Part shown: positions 1-9,141 of the stretch, piece after piece
Layout: each line of letters starts with the position of its first letter
Numbering within the stretch: position 1 is the stretch's first letter
Translations under genes and position numbers: made by a program
The notes under the pieces: model-generated
Told to the model about the DNA's origin: nothing
The model's input: only the letters and a program-made list of their open reading frames with translations
The model's database searches: none
Origin: Acetatifactor aquisgranensis
GTDB taxonomy: Bacteria; Bacillota; Clostridia; Lachnospirales; Lachnospiraceae
DNA length: 64,000 bases
Direction of reading: 5' to 3'
NCBI RefSeq assembly: GCF_943193215.1
Contig: NZ_CALPDH010000019.1
Location: 65,131 to 129,130 of the forward strand

Positions 1-9
1 CTGCGAGCC

Positions 10-261
10 TTACCCTTTCAGCCCCCGGGCCTGCCTGTCCATATCTTCCACGACGATGTCATGAATCTCGCCCAGAGACGCGCAGTACTCCAGTACCTTC
101 CAGGGCTCGTTGGTATGGAAATGGATTTTGATCAATTCCTCATCACCCACCGCCAGCAGGCAATCACCCTTGAAGTTGTCCGTGAAATATTCCGTAATCC
201 GGTCTTCGTCAAGATTTTCCCCTTCTATCAGCAATTGTGTGTCATATCGAAATTCCAGCAT
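10..261 (-). CDS. Stand-alone YloV/FakA C-terminal-type domain protein
   Basis: An 83-residue protein resembling the C-terminal part of YloV/FakA (Dak2-type kinase) proteins; the stretch GDEELIKIHFHTNEPW followed by a helix and IVVEDM is typical of that domain. In full-length family members this part follows an N-terminal Dak2 kinase domain, which is absent here. An in-frame ATG exists 21 codons upstream, but GGAGGGA lies a few bases before the ATG at 261, so that start is preferred. The reading frame is intact, so this is a small independent domain rather than a visibly broken gene. Its function is unknown; a lipid or acyl-binding role is only a guess from the family. Confidence 0.55.
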   Translation of the reverse strand: MLEFRYDTQLLIEGENLDEDRITEYFTDNFKGDCLLAVGDEELIKIHFHTNEPWKVLEYCASLGEIHDIVVEDMDRQARGLKG

Positions 262-381
262 GGCTTTCCCTCCGTATAGTTTGTGTTGAGATTTTATTAT
301 CATTATATAGTAGAATGAAGCCATAAATCAAGGCTCTCTTTGCAAAAACAGATTTTTGTATCATCTTGCAGAATGCGCCGC

Positions 382-410
382 TTGATTCCTCCGGATTGCT
401 GTGCTATACT
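382..410 (+). promoter_or_regulatory. Sigma-A-type promoter for the antiporter operon
   Basis: TTGATT at 382-387, a 17-base spacer and TATACT at 405-410. It lies 64 bases before the antiporter start and fits the housekeeping consensus well. Confidence 0.65.
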
Positions 411-474
411 CGGTATCATCATAAAATATTAAGCATAATGTACAAGGCGGGGCCTGAACAGACGAGGGAGAGCG

Positions 475-2382
475 ATGGACATGGTAGATTTTTTGAGTCA
501 GCTGAATACGGAGACGGAGGTGCTCTTGACGCTTTCCATCATATTATTTTCCGGATTCATCCTGACCAGGATGACGAACACACTGAATATGCCGAAAGTA
601 AGCGGCTATATCTTGGCGGGCATTCTGATCGGCCCCTGCTGCCTGAATTTCATCCCGGCGCCCATGATAGAGGGGATGGGCTTCGTGAGCGACCTGGCCC
701 TGGCTTTCATAGCGTTCGGTGTGGGAAAGTTCTTTAAAAAGGAAGTGCTGATGCGGACAGGGAAGAGAATCATCGTCATCACTCTCAGCGAAGCCCTGAC
801 GGCGGGGGTGCTGGTGACGGTGGTCCTGAAGCTGGTGTTCCGCCTGAACTGGGAATTCGCGCTGATTTTAGGGGCCATCGCCACGGCCACGGCGCCTGCC
901 AGCACCATGATGACAATCAATCAGTACAAAGCCAGGGGAGAGTTCGTAGATACTTTGCTGCAGATTGTGGCGCTGGACGATGTGGTGTGCCTGCTGGCGT
1001 TCAGCATCGTGTCCGCCATCATCAACGGAAATGAGGCGGGAGGGTTCTCTGCCCATGATATCCTGCTCCCCATAGCATACAACCTGCTGGTAATCGTGCT
1101 GGGTATCTTCTGCGGATATTTTCTGAGCCGCCTGCTGATTCCGGCTAGGAGCAAGGACAACCGGCTGATTCTGGCCATCGCCATGCTGCTGGGACTGAGC
1201 GGCATCTGCGCGGCCATCGATATCTCGCCGCTGTTGTCCTGTATGGTGTTCGGGGCTGTGTACATAAACCTTACAAGGGACAAGAAGCTGTTCCGCCAGA
1301 TCAACAGTTTCACGCCGCCGGTGATGTCCATTTTCTTCATTGTATCGGGCATGAACCTGGACATCGGGGCTTTGCGGACTGTGGGGGCCATAGGGGTAGG
1401 GTATTTTATCGTCCGCATCATCGGAAAGTACATGGGGACTTATATCAGCTGCATGTGCATGAAGACCAGCAGGGAAATCCGCAATTTCATGGGCCTGGCC
1501 CTGATTCCCCAGGCGGGAGTGGCCATCGGCCTTGCGTTCCTGGGACAGAGGATGCTGCCGCCGGAGACGGGCAGCATGATGCTGACTATCATATTGTCTT
1601 CATCTGTGCTCTATGAGATGGCGGGGCCGGTCAGCGCCAAGGCCGCGCTGCTTCTGTCAGGGAGCATTCCCTATGGGAAAAAGGAGAATCAGGAAGCCGG
1701 GGTGGAAACATCGGGTGATATGGCAGAGGAGTCTGCGGAAAGGAGCGCAGCGGGAACGGCAGGAGAGACCGGGGAGGAAACGCCGGCGGATATGGCAGAG
1801 GAGCCTCCGGAAGAATCTGCAGTGGCTATAGAGGGGGAGGACACAGAGCGAGTCAGGACGTCAGGAACGGAAACAGATGCGGCATCCGATTCAGAGGAGG
1901 GGCTCCCCGCAGACAGCAAAAGGCCGGATTCCGAAGCGGCAGAGGGCGCCGAAAAAGAAGGAAAGGAAAAAACATCCGGGAACCGGAAAAGAGAAGAATC
2001 CCGCAAGAAAGCAAAGCATCGGAAAGAATCCGGCAGCCGGGGAAAGGCAAAAAAGGACGCGGCCAAAAAGCGGGAAAAAGTAAAGGAAAATCAGGAAACA
2101 GGGCCCGCCCCCCGCAGTGAAGAAGCAGAGGAGAAGCGGTCTTTCGGCAGAGAGACCGTGCAGCAGCGCCCGAAGGGCATTACGGCAGAGCCTGAGATTC
2201 CGGAGGAAGAGGAAGAGCTCCACGCCGTCCTGCCGGAGCTGCGGGAATACAGTAAAGAGGCAGAGGAGGGCGATGTCTACGATATTGAAAGGGAATTGAA
2301 GCCTCCAAAGCCCGGGAAAAAGAAGAAAGGCAAGAAATCAGTATCCGGAACGAAAGAACGGAAAGGGACAGAGGTGCATTAG
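475..2382 (+). CDS. CPA2-family cation:proton antiporter with long charged C-terminal tail
   Basis: A 635-residue membrane protein. The first ~395 residues are a Kef/Nap-type Na+(K+)/H+ exchanger with about 12 hydrophobic segments, an early conserved TNTLNMPKVSGYILAGILIG-like region and the ion-pathway pair in VALDDVVCLLAF. Such proteins exchange protons for Na+ or K+ across the cytoplasmic membrane. The last ~235 residues are low complexity: first Glu/Ala/Thr-rich, then strongly Lys/Arg-rich, ending in a lysine cluster. No KTN/RCK nucleotide-binding domain is seen, so the tail replaces the usual regulatory domain. The ATG has GAGGGAGAG upstream. The stop codon directly abuts the next gene. 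Family assignment is firm; ion specificity is not known. Confidence 0.85.
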   Translation: MDMVDFLSQLNTETEVLLTLSIILFSGFILTRMTNTLNMPKVSGYILAGILIGPCCLNFIPAPMIEGMGFVSDLALAFIAFGVGKFFKKEVLMRTGKRIIVITLSEALTAGVLVTVVLKLVFRLNWEFALILGAIATATAPASTMMTINQYKARGEFVDTLLQIVALDDVVCLLAFSIVSAIINGNEAGGFSAHDILLPIAYNLLVIVLGIFCGYFLSRLLIPARSKDNRLILAIAMLLGLSGICAAIDISPLLSCMVFGAVYINLTRDKKLFRQINSFTPPVMSIFFIVSGMNLDIGALRTVGAIGVGYFIVRIIGKYMGTYISCMCMKTSREIRNFMGLALIPQAGVAIGLAFLGQRMLPPETGSMMLTIILSSSVLYEMAGPVSAKAALLLSGSIPYGKKENQEAGVETSGDMAEESAERSAAGTAGETGEETPADMAEEPPEESAVAIEGEDTERVRTSGTETDAASDSEEGLPADSKRPDSEAAEGAEKEGKEKTSGNRKREESRKKAKHRKESGSRGKAKKDAAKKREKVKENQETGPAPRSEEAEEKRSFGRETVQQRPKGITAEPEIPEEEEELHAVLPELREYSKEAEEGDVYDIERELKPPKPGKKKKGKKSVSGTKERKGTEVH

Positions 2383-3165
2383 ATGAAGCTGATATTTTTC
2401 GATATTGACGGAACCCTGATTGGCAATGGGACGCATACGCTGGCGGAGAGTACCAGGGAGGCCGTCCGCGGCGCGCGCAGCAACGGCCACATCTGTATCG
2501 TCAATACGGGCAGAACCTGGAGGATGGTGGGCGACTGGCTGCCGAATCAGGAGAGGTTCGACGGGTATCTGCTGGGCTGCGGCACCATGGCGCGGTATGG
2601 GGAGGAAATCCTCTGGCACAGTACTTTATCGGAGAGGCAGGGACGCCGGATTATGGAGGGGCTGGACCGATATGGCATCGATACGCTGCTGGAGGGAGCG
2701 GAGGACATCTATGCCAGGACATTGCCTGAAATTCGGACGGATACTTTCCGCCGCCATATGGGAAAGGGGTTGGCCGGTATCTGCAAAGCCTGGACAGAGG
2801 CCCCCGGCCATTTTGACAAGTTTTTCTTCTTCTCGGATGAGGACTGGCGGGCAGAGGGGTTCCGGCAGGAGTTTGGGGAAGAACTTTCTTTCATCGACAG
2901 GGAGCAGGGGTTCTGGGAGGTGACGCCTGCGGGCTTTTCCAAGGGCAATGGCATAAGGCTTCTGGCGGAGAGGCTGCGGATTCCCATGGAGGACACGGTG
3001 GCTGTGGGCGACAGCAGCAACGATCTGGAGATGCTGCAGTGCGCCGGAACAGGCATCGCCATGGGCAATGCCACACAGGCCCTCCGGGACATTGCGGACT
3101 ATGTGACCACGGATGTAATGGATGACGGTATTCCGAATGCATTAAAATGGCTGGGCGTCATATAG
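2383..3165 (+). CDS. Cof-type HAD-superfamily phosphatase
   Basis: A 260-residue HAD hydrolase of the Cof/YidA subtype (IIB cap). Visible motifs are the nucleophile loop FFDIDGTLIGNG at residues ~4-15, the TGR of motif II (NTGRTW), the lysine of FSKGNGI, and the metal-binding motif VAVGDSSNDLEMLQCAG near the C-terminus. Enzymes of this group dephosphorylate sugar phosphates, nucleotides or cofactors in the cytoplasm, and the substrate cannot be told from sequence. The ATG follows the antiporter stop with no gap, so the two are almost certainly co-translated. The functional link with ion exchange is not evident. Confidence 0.88.
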   Translation: MKLIFFDIDGTLIGNGTHTLAESTREAVRGARSNGHICIVNTGRTWRMVGDWLPNQERFDGYLLGCGTMARYGEEILWHSTLSERQGRRIMEGLDRYGIDTLLEGAEDIYARTLPEIRTDTFRRHMGKGLAGICKAWTEAPGHFDKFFFFSDEDWRAEGFRQEFGEELSFIDREQGFWEVTPAGFSKGNGIRLLAERLRIPMEDTVAVGDSSNDLEMLQCAGTGIAMGNATQALRDIADYVTTDVMDDGIPNALKWLGVI

Positions 3166-3210
3166 ACGGAAAGCCGTATAGACAGAATGCTATGTGATTT
3201 CCCCGGTTCA

Positions 3211-4089
3211 TCAGGCCCGGTTCTTCTTTTTCAGGGAAAAAGCCTCCCGGTAGGCAGTGGCCGTGATGCCCTCGTAGCGTTTGAACAGGCGCATGAAATA
3301 TTTTTCGTCCCCTATGCCCACTTGTCCGGCAATCTCCGCCAGCGTCAGCTTCGGGGTGGAAGTCAGCAGGTTCTTCGCCACCTGGATGCGCTGCCGGTTT
3401 ATGTACTCGGTGATGGTGCAGCCACTGCAGCGCTTGAAGACGGAGGTCAGATAGGAGGGATGGTAGCCGAACTTCTCCGCGATGTCCGCCACGGACAGAG
3501 TGGTGTCGAAGTTCAGCTGCAGCCATTCCATCAGGTCGGCGATGCCCAGGGGAATCTTCTCGCTGCGCTGCATCAGGTGATGGCGGAAGAAGCATTCGTG
3601 GGTCACTTCCAGCAGCAGCGTGCTCTGGGCGTAGCTGCACTGTGTGGAGGACAGGCTGCCCAGCCGCTTGGCCAGGTCCAGGAGCTGCACGAACAGTACA
3701 TTGACCCGGCTGTTCGGGGACAGGGTGCCGGTCTCCGGAAGGATGTAGCGGGGATGGTTCTCCTCCAGAAAAAGGGCACCGGCCCGGGATTCACTTAAGA
3801 CAGAGCTGTCTTCCGAACCGAACCGGAAATGAGTCCAGTAGAAGGACAGCTCTCCCTGGGAAGCCCGGGTGCCGAAGTGGCATTCCCCGGGAAACAGCAG
3901 CACGAACTGGCCGGGGCCTAAATGATAGCTGCGCTGTCCCGACTGGATGTGCAAAATGCCTTTCGTGACGGAGAGGAACTCACAGGACTGGAGGGTGCGC
4001 CTGGCGTGGAGGAACTGGTCTTCGTTGGTGAGGTTGCCCGCGGACAGGAACCGCACCGGTTCGGAGGCATCGGATACCATGTACAACAT
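3211..4089 (-). CDS. AraC-family transcriptional regulator (cupin plus double HTH)
   Basis: A 292-residue regulator. The N-terminal ~80 residues form a cupin-like effector domain (QSGQRSYHLGPGQFVLLFPG). The C-terminal ~100 residues contain the AraC double helix-turn-helix, with DIAEKFGYHPSYLTSVFKR followed by TLAEIAGQVGIGDEKYFMRLFKR. It is divergent from the GH127 arabinofuranosidase and shares a ~200-base control region with it, so it is probably a sugar-responsive activator of that gene. Domain assignment is direct; the target and inducer are inferred from position only. Confidence 0.88.
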   Translation of the reverse strand: MLYMVSDASEPVRFLSAGNLTNEDQFLHARRTLQSCEFLSVTKGILHIQSGQRSYHLGPGQFVLLFPGECHFGTRASQGELSFYWTHFRFGSEDSSVLSESRAGALFLEENHPRYILPETGTLSPNSRVNVLFVQLLDLAKRLGSLSSTQCSYAQSTLLLEVTHECFFRHHLMQRSEKIPLGIADLMEWLQLNFDTTLSVADIAEKFGYHPSYLTSVFKRCSGCTITEYINRQRIQVAKNLLTSTPKLTLAEIAGQVGIGDEKYFMRLFKRYEGITATAYREAFSLKKKNRA

Positions 4090-4204
4090 CTATGATTTGT
4101 CCACCTTTCATTGAAAACTGTATGTTGCGATTATTTATGGAAATGATAACATGATTTTAGAGAGAAGACAATTCTTCCGGCGAAAATCGTAATATTTGTG
4201 CACA

Positions 4205-4236
4205 TTCGGAAAAGCCGGATTCGCGGCCTTTCCGAA
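4205..4236. promoter_or_regulatory. Near-perfect palindrome in the araC/GH127 control region
   Basis: TTCGGAAAAGCCG (4205-4217) faces CGGCCTTTCCGAA (4224-4236): 12 of 13 positions are complementary around a 6-base loop. It could be an operator for the divergent AraC regulator or a hairpin in the GH127 leader. There is no U-run after it, so it does not look like a terminator. Confidence 0.5.
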
Positions 4237-4301
4237 AGGATTCCCATAGTCTGTCTCTGGGGATCAATCAGTGCCGCCAGGCGGCAGAATGGAGGATGGA
4301 T

Positions 4302-6248
4302 ATGAAAAAAGCAGCAAAAGAGGTAAATGTCAGCCAGGTAAAGGTGGCGGACGGATTCTGGACGGGGATGCAGGAGAAAGTCATAGATGTAGTCATTCCC
4401 TTTCAGGAGAAGGTGCTGAACGATGAAGTCCCCGGGGTGGCCAAGAGCCATGCCATCGAGAACTTCCGCATCGCCGCGGGCCTGAGCGAAGGCGAGTTCT
4501 ACGGGATGGTGTTCCAGGACAGCGATCTGGCGAAATGGCTGGAGGGCGTGGCCTATTCCCTGTCCGTGAAGCCGGACGCGGATCTGGAAGCCAGGGCGGA
4601 CGGCATCATCGACATCATAGAGAAGGCCCAGCAGCCAGACGGCTACCTGAACACCTATTTCACCATCAAGGAGCCGGAGCACCGCTGGCAGAACCTCCAC
4701 GAGTGCCACGAACTCTACTGCGCGGGCCATATGATGGAGGCGGCTGTGGCTTATTTTGACGTCACCGGGAAGGATAAGCTTCTGCATGTGATGGAGCGCA
4801 TGGCTGACCATATCATCGACAGGTTCGGGCCGGAGGAGGACAAGGAGCACGGCATCCCCGGACACCAGGAGGTGGAGATCGGCCTGATGAAGCTCTACCG
4901 CGCCACCGGGAAAGAAAAATACATGGACATGGCGAAATATTTCCTGGAGGAGCGGGGCAAGAACCCGGACTATTTCCATCAGGAGAAGCTGAAGAGGGGC
5001 TGGCAGCACTGGGGGCAGTACAGCATCGAAGCCATGGACGTGACCTACAACCAGGCCCATGAGCCCATCTACGACCAGAAGGAGGCGGTGGGCCACGCCG
5101 TCCGCGCCCTGTACATGTACACCGCCATGGCGGATCTGGCCGGGACGGACGGGGACGAAAGGCTCTGTCAGGCCTGCCGGACGCTGTGGGACAATGTGGT
5201 GAACAAGAAGATGTACATCACCGGCGCCCTGGGCGGGAATCCGGAGGGGGAGGCGTTCTCCAACAACTATGAGCTGCCCAACGACATGGCTTACGCGGAG
5301 ACCTGTGCTTCCATCGCCATGGTGTTCTTCGCCCACCGGATGCTGGAGATGGAGATGGACGGCGCTTACGCGGACATCATGGAGAAAGAACTGTACAACA
5401 GCACGATCAGCGGCATGCAGCTGGACGGGAAGAAGTATTTCTATGTGAACCCCCTGGAGTGCGAGCCGGGTGTGTCCGGAAAGCTCTTCGGGTATCAGCA
5501 CTCCCTGCCGGTAAGACCCGGCTGGTACGCCTGCGCCTGCTGCCCGCCCAACCTGGTGCGGCTGGTGACCTCTTTGGGGCAGTACTGCTGGAGCGAGAAT
5601 GACTCCACCGTCTACTCCCACCTGATGATCGGACAGAGGGCGCAGCTTGAGAAGGCGGAGGTGACGGTGGAGACCAGATACCCTTGGGAGGGGAAGGCGG
5701 CCTATGTCATCGCGCCGAAGACGGCGCAGGCGTTCACGCTTGCCATCCACATTCCTTACTATGTGAAGCCAAAGGACAGCCGGGTCAGCCTTACCGTGAA
5801 CGGGGAGAAGCTGGATGTGGCCGCGCTGCTGAAGAAGGGCTATGTATACATCACCAGAAGCTGGGCCCCGGGCGACAGGGTAGAGCTGAATTTCCCCATG
5901 GAGGTGCGCAAGGCTTATGCCAACCAGCATGTGCGCGAGGACGCGGGCTGCGTGGCGCTGCTGCGGGGGCCCGTGGTGTACTGCTTCGAGGGCGTGGACA
6001 ACGGGGAGCTGATTCAGAGTCTGCGGATTCCGAAGGAGCTGAAGGCGGAAAGCTATGTCTGCGAGGAGGGCGTGCTGAAAGGGAACGTGCTCTTAAAGAT
6101 AGAGGGCTATCGCATGGTGGGAAGCGACGCACTGTACAGCGAGGAGCCGCCGGTGAAGGAAAAGGCCCGGCTGACTGCCATCCCTTATTATGCCTGGGCC
6201 AACCGGGGCGAGAACCAGATGCGGGTGTGGATGCAGGAGGAACCGTGA
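4302..6248 (+). CDS. GH127 beta-L-arabinofuranosidase
   Basis: A 648-residue glycoside hydrolase family 127 enzyme. The family removes terminal beta-L-arabinofuranosyl residues using a zinc-bound cysteine. The metal/nucleophile set is visible: AYAETCASIAM near residues 330-340 (Glu and first Cys) and WYACACCPPNLVRL near 410 (Cys pair). An (alpha/alpha)6 core precedes two beta-sandwich regions, and the length is normal. No signal peptide is present, so it acts in the cytoplasm on imported oligosaccharides. GGAGG at 4291-4295 overlaps the first in-frame ATG (4296) but is ideally spaced from the ATG at 4302. Probable control by the divergent AraC protein. Confidence 0.9.
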   Translation: MKKAAKEVNVSQVKVADGFWTGMQEKVIDVVIPFQEKVLNDEVPGVAKSHAIENFRIAAGLSEGEFYGMVFQDSDLAKWLEGVAYSLSVKPDADLEARADGIIDIIEKAQQPDGYLNTYFTIKEPEHRWQNLHECHELYCAGHMMEAAVAYFDVTGKDKLLHVMERMADHIIDRFGPEEDKEHGIPGHQEVEIGLMKLYRATGKEKYMDMAKYFLEERGKNPDYFHQEKLKRGWQHWGQYSIEAMDVTYNQAHEPIYDQKEAVGHAVRALYMYTAMADLAGTDGDERLCQACRTLWDNVVNKKMYITGALGGNPEGEAFSNNYELPNDMAYAETCASIAMVFFAHRMLEMEMDGAYADIMEKELYNSTISGMQLDGKKYFYVNPLECEPGVSGKLFGYQHSLPVRPGWYACACCPPNLVRLVTSLGQYCWSENDSTVYSHLMIGQRAQLEKAEVTVETRYPWEGKAAYVIAPKTAQAFTLAIHIPYYVKPKDSRVSLTVNGEKLDVAALLKKGYVYITRSWAPGDRVELNFPMEVRKAYANQHVREDAGCVALLRGPVVYCFEGVDNGELIQSLRIPKELKAESYVCEEGVLKGNVLLKIEGYRMVGSDALYSEEPPVKEKARLTAIPYYAWANRGENQMRVWMQEEP

Positions 6249-6298
6249 ACTTGCCGTCCCGTCGAATGTCAGGTGTGGAACCTGCGCATGTTTTAAGA

Positions 6299-6346
6299 AG
6301 AAAAAATCAGCGGCTCCCTGCGGCATGATTGCCGGAGGGAGCCGCT
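6299..6346 (-). terminator. Intrinsic terminator of the minus-strand ABC operon
   Basis: AGCGGCTCCCT and AGGGAGCCGCT form a perfect 11-bp stem. Read on the minus strand it is followed by a run of T (the A-run at 6301-6306), so it ends transcription coming from the ABC genes. It also lies just past the GH127 stop. Confidence 0.8.
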
Positions 6347-6404
6347 GGCGTTACGGAAACCGCCGCGAAAGCACAGTGCGGTCTGCCGGACGGCATCGCC
6401 TGTT

Positions 6405-6716
6405 TCAGCTGTTTGCAAATGGCAGCGTCCCCTGATATGCCATCAATGCGAAAGCGATGACGCCGCCCAGGGCATAGATGCCGTTTATGACCACGCAGAT
6501 TTTCATAAGCGTATGCTGTACCTTTCCCTTTGCATAGACTACAGCGGTGAATACCCCGCTGAAGACCATAAACGCGGCATAGCAGGAAATCATGATTGCC
6601 GCCGTAGGGGACTCCAGCGCCCAGGGGAAGCTGCGCAGGGGCAGAATTGTCCAGGGGATGAAGAGCATCAGGGCGCAGATGGCTGTCAGGATTATCTGTT
6701 TCGGGTTATTTTTCAT
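6405..6716 (-). CDS. Small four-helix membrane protein of unknown function
   Basis: About 103 residues with four hydrophobic segments (around IILTAICALMLFIPWTIL, AAIMISCYAAFMVFSGVF, TLMKICVVINGIYAL and GGVIAFALMAY). No family is recognised. It is the last gene of the minus-strand cluster, ~117 bases after the ABC permease and before a strong terminator, so it is probably cotranscribed with the transporter. The start is uncertain: the ATG at 6716 has AAAGGA 12 bases upstream, while the ATG at 6728 touches that motif. An accessory or immunity role is a guess from position only. Confidence 0.55.
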   Translation of the reverse strand: MKNNPKQIILTAICALMLFIPWTILPLRSFPWALESPTAAIMISCYAAFMVFSGVFTAVVYAKGKVQHTLMKICVVINGIYALGGVIAFALMAYQGTLPFANS

Positions 6717-6833
6717 ATCGGATACCATTCCTTTCTGTTGCCTGCCGGTTCCATGGCAGGAATTTTTGTATAAGTAGTGCATATCTGTCGCTTCCGCAGC
6801 ATTGCAGGCGCCGGGACGCAGCCCTGATATTCT

Positions 6834-7637
6834 TCACAGGGAGTCCGAATTCCGCTCTGCCGTGCCGTACCGGGCGCAGGCAATCGCCAGGCTGAAAACC
6901 GTGACGCATATGCCGATGGGGAGCATGGGAATCAGCTGTATCTCCGCGCCGAAGACATCCGGAGCTATCCGTCCGTACTCTGTCATCAGGATATAGAACG
7001 GATAGTCCGGCGGATAGCTGTACCAGATTTCCGTATTCAGCATCAGCACCGAGGGGACGATAGACGCGAGCCCCAGCCCTGCGGAGAAGATGGGAGTCCG
7101 TATCAAAATGCTGAGCATCCAGTAGATGGCTGCCGCAGGCACCGCGGCAAGGTAAATCAGGGAGGCGCAGCGGCACACATAGGAGAGCGGCAGCAGGAAA
7201 TCATAAGCATACAGCTTAGAGGCCAGCAGGGCGGAGCCGTAATAGGTTGCTATGGACAGCACCAGCTGCACGGCAGCCAGGACGATCGTCACCAGGAACT
7301 TTGCCAGGCACAGCTTCGCGGTGCTGACGGGAAGGGTCAGGCATTTGACCAGGCCTCTGCTGCGGATCTCCGTCTGGCTCAGCAGTACGGTGCAGACGAT
7401 CAGCATGGCGGGAATCATGAACCAGGCTAGCCCCATGTAGCCCTGGATGAAATAATTGTGCTCCGGGGAGATGTCAAAAGGATTTACAAGGAAATTCACA
7501 TTGGCGTTCATGGCGGAGGGCAGCCACATCATGACTGCGGGAATCAGCAGAATCCAGAAAATCCCGGAGCGGCGTATTTTCAGCATCTCCACGCCGAAGA
7601 GAGAGAACAGGTTCAAAGGTCGGTATTCGTTCTTCAT
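6834..7637 (-). CDS. Lantibiotic-immunity-type ABC permease, second subunit
   Basis: A 267-residue membrane protein with six hydrophobic segments, of the ABC-2-like permease type found in LanEG/MutG immunity transporters. The start at 7637 has AGGAGGTG upstream and overlaps the stop of the preceding permease by 4 bases, a sign of translational coupling. Together with the neighbouring permease and ATPase it should form a transporter that removes peptides from the membrane. The substrate is not known; no lantibiotic precursor or modification enzyme is in the window, which favours resistance over self-immunity. Confidence 0.75.
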   Translation of the reverse strand: MKNEYRPLNLFSLFGVEMLKIRRSGIFWILLIPAVMMWLPSAMNANVNFLVNPFDISPEHNYFIQGYMGLAWFMIPAMLIVCTVLLSQTEIRSRGLVKCLTLPVSTAKLCLAKFLVTIVLAAVQLVLSIATYYGSALLASKLYAYDFLLPLSYVCRCASLIYLAAVPAAAIYWMLSILIRTPIFSAGLGLASIVPSVLMLNTEIWYSYPPDYPFYILMTEYGRIAPDVFGAEIQLIPMLPIGICVTVFSLAIACARYGTAERNSDSL

Positions 7638-8380
7638 GAGAAACACCTCCTGATATTGTGATAAATGCGCTCCGCGGCGCAGAACAAAAGGACCTCCCCC
7701 AGGCACAGGGCGCACATCCACAGGGCTTCCCTGCCGGAAAACTGGTGCAGCATCCGGTAAGGGGACGCAAAGGGCATCAGCGCCACGGCCGCGCTGCCCT
7801 GGGGCAGCATGGAGGAAAAGAACACCAGTATCACGCCTGCCCCCAGACTGATCCACATATTCTGGCACATGGAAGAGAGGAACAGCATGGCCGCCGCGGT
7901 AGGCAGCAGGAGTACAAGCTCGAATGCCAATCCGGCAAGCAGCTGCCTGCCGGCGCCCGCGCTGTCCGAAAACCAGTGGGCCCGGCACAGCAACAGGGAA
8001 AGCGCCTCGATGCAAAGGGGCAGCAGGCAGGAGACGGCCAGTATCGTAAGCTTTCCCAGAAACAGACATAAGGGGCGCATGGGCAGGGACCTGGCCTTCT
8101 GGATGCCGTTGTCCGCGTATTCGGTGTGGTAGAGGATACAGGCCCCGCACACCACCAGGAAGATGTTCAGCTGGGCCATCAGCTGCCAGTTGGCATCCAT
8201 CAGGATGCGGAAAGGGCTCCCGGACTGAGAGGTGAAGGACTCCGCCCGCACGGCCATGTTGACGGCCGGCACCAGGGCTCCAAGCAGGCCTCCGCCCAGG
8301 AAGGCGGGACAGAACCCGGTCCGCCGGAGCTTGCGCGTCTCAAGGAAAGGCTGCAGGAAAGGGACTCTCGTTCCGCTCAT
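7634..8380 (-). CDS. Lantibiotic-immunity-type ABC permease, first subunit
   Basis: A 248-residue membrane protein with about six hydrophobic segments, similar in layout to LanE/MutE permeases. The charged N-terminus is followed by a large extracytoplasmic loop, then EYADNGIQKARSLPM, a cytoplasmic region typical of this permease class. It overlaps the ATPase gene upstream and the second permease downstream by 4 bases each, so all three are translated as one unit. Assignment rests on the arrangement and on the ATPase type, since permeases diverge fast. Confidence 0.72.
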   Translation of the reverse strand: MSGTRVPFLQPFLETRKLRRTGFCPAFLGGGLLGALVPAVNMAVRAESFTSQSGSPFRILMDANWQLMAQLNIFLVVCGACILYHTEYADNGIQKARSLPMRPLCLFLGKLTILAVSCLLPLCIEALSLLLCRAHWFSDSAGAGRQLLAGLAFELVLLLPTAAAMLFLSSMCQNMWISLGAGVILVFFSSMLPQGSAAVALMPFASPYRMLHQFSGREALWMCALCLGEVLLFCAAERIYHNIRRCFS

Positions 8381-9141
8381 ATGCGCTCACCTCGATTCCG
8401 GTTGTCCATATCGATCAGGGACAGGAAGGTTTCCTCCAGATTGTAGGTGGGGAGACCGGCGTTTTCGGCAGTGCGCTTCAGGGCGTCCATGGTTCCCTCG
8501 AACAGCAGCCGGCCGTGGTTCAGGATGCCGAAGTCGTCGGCCATCAGCTCTACCTCCGGCAGCAGGTGGGAGGACACCAGCACGGTGCAGTCGTACTTTT
8601 CCGGCAGGGAGCGCACCAGGGTGCGTATCTCGTGGATGCCGATGGGATCCAGCCCGTTGGTGGGCTCATCCAGAATCAGAATGGGCGGATGGCCCAGCAG
8701 GGCGCCGGCCAGCCCCAGGCGCTGCTTCATGCCCAGGGAATATTTCTTTGCCTGGCGCTTCCTGTGCTCCGTCAGCCCTGTCAGTTCCAGGGCATCGGCC
8801 ACGGCGGATTTGGGCAGCTGCAGGATGCGGCGCAGGATTTCCAGGTTCTCCTCCCCGGTGAGGTTCCCGTAGAAAGCGGGGGCTTCTATAAAGGAACCCA
8901 TGTCCCGGAGGATGGCGATTCGGTCTTTCGGGTAGCTCTTCCGGTTGATATGGAAGCTTCCGGAAGTGGGCTTCGCCAGCCCCAGGAGCATTTTCATGGT
9001 GGTGGACTTCCCGGCGCCGTTGGGGCCCAGGAAGCCGTAGACGCTGCCTTTTTTGATATGCAGGTTCAGGTGGGATACGGCGGTGAAGTCGCCGTAGGTT
9101 TTTGTCAGGTTCTGTGTTTCAATGATGTTCATTTCGCTCAT
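8377..9141 (-). CDS. Lantibiotic-immunity-type ABC transporter ATPase
   Basis: A 254-residue ATP-binding subunit. Walker A is GPNGAGKST (~38-46), the signature is YSLGMKQRLGLA, and Walker B is ILILDEPTNGLDP. The Q-loop position reads GSFIEAPAFYGNLTGEENL: a Glu replaces the usual Gln, the E-loop that marks LanF/BcrA-type peptide-immunity transporters. The ATG at 9141 has AAAGGAG upstream at good spacing. It is divergent from a response regulator/kinase pair. This arrangement matches peptide-sensing detoxification modules such as CprABC-RK of Clostridioides difficile, as an inference from layout. Confidence 0.88.
   Translation of the reverse strand: MSEMNIIETQNLTKTYGDFTAVSHLNLHIKKGSVYGFLGPNGAGKSTTMKMLLGLAKPTSGSFHINRKSYPKDRIAILRDMGSFIEAPAFYGNLTGEENLEILRRILQLPKSAVADALELTGLTEHRKRQAKKYSLGMKQRLGLAGALLGHPPILILDEPTNGLDPIGIHEIRTLVRSLPEKYDCTVLVSSHLLPEVELMADDFGILNHGRLLFEGTMDALKRTAENAGLPTYNLEETFLSLIDMDNRNRGERI

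Noticed and set aside
4131..5930. 599-codon open frame on the minus strand
   Set aside because: Antisense to the GH127 gene, which has clear motifs; the reverse frame has His/Leu/Val-rich shadow composition.
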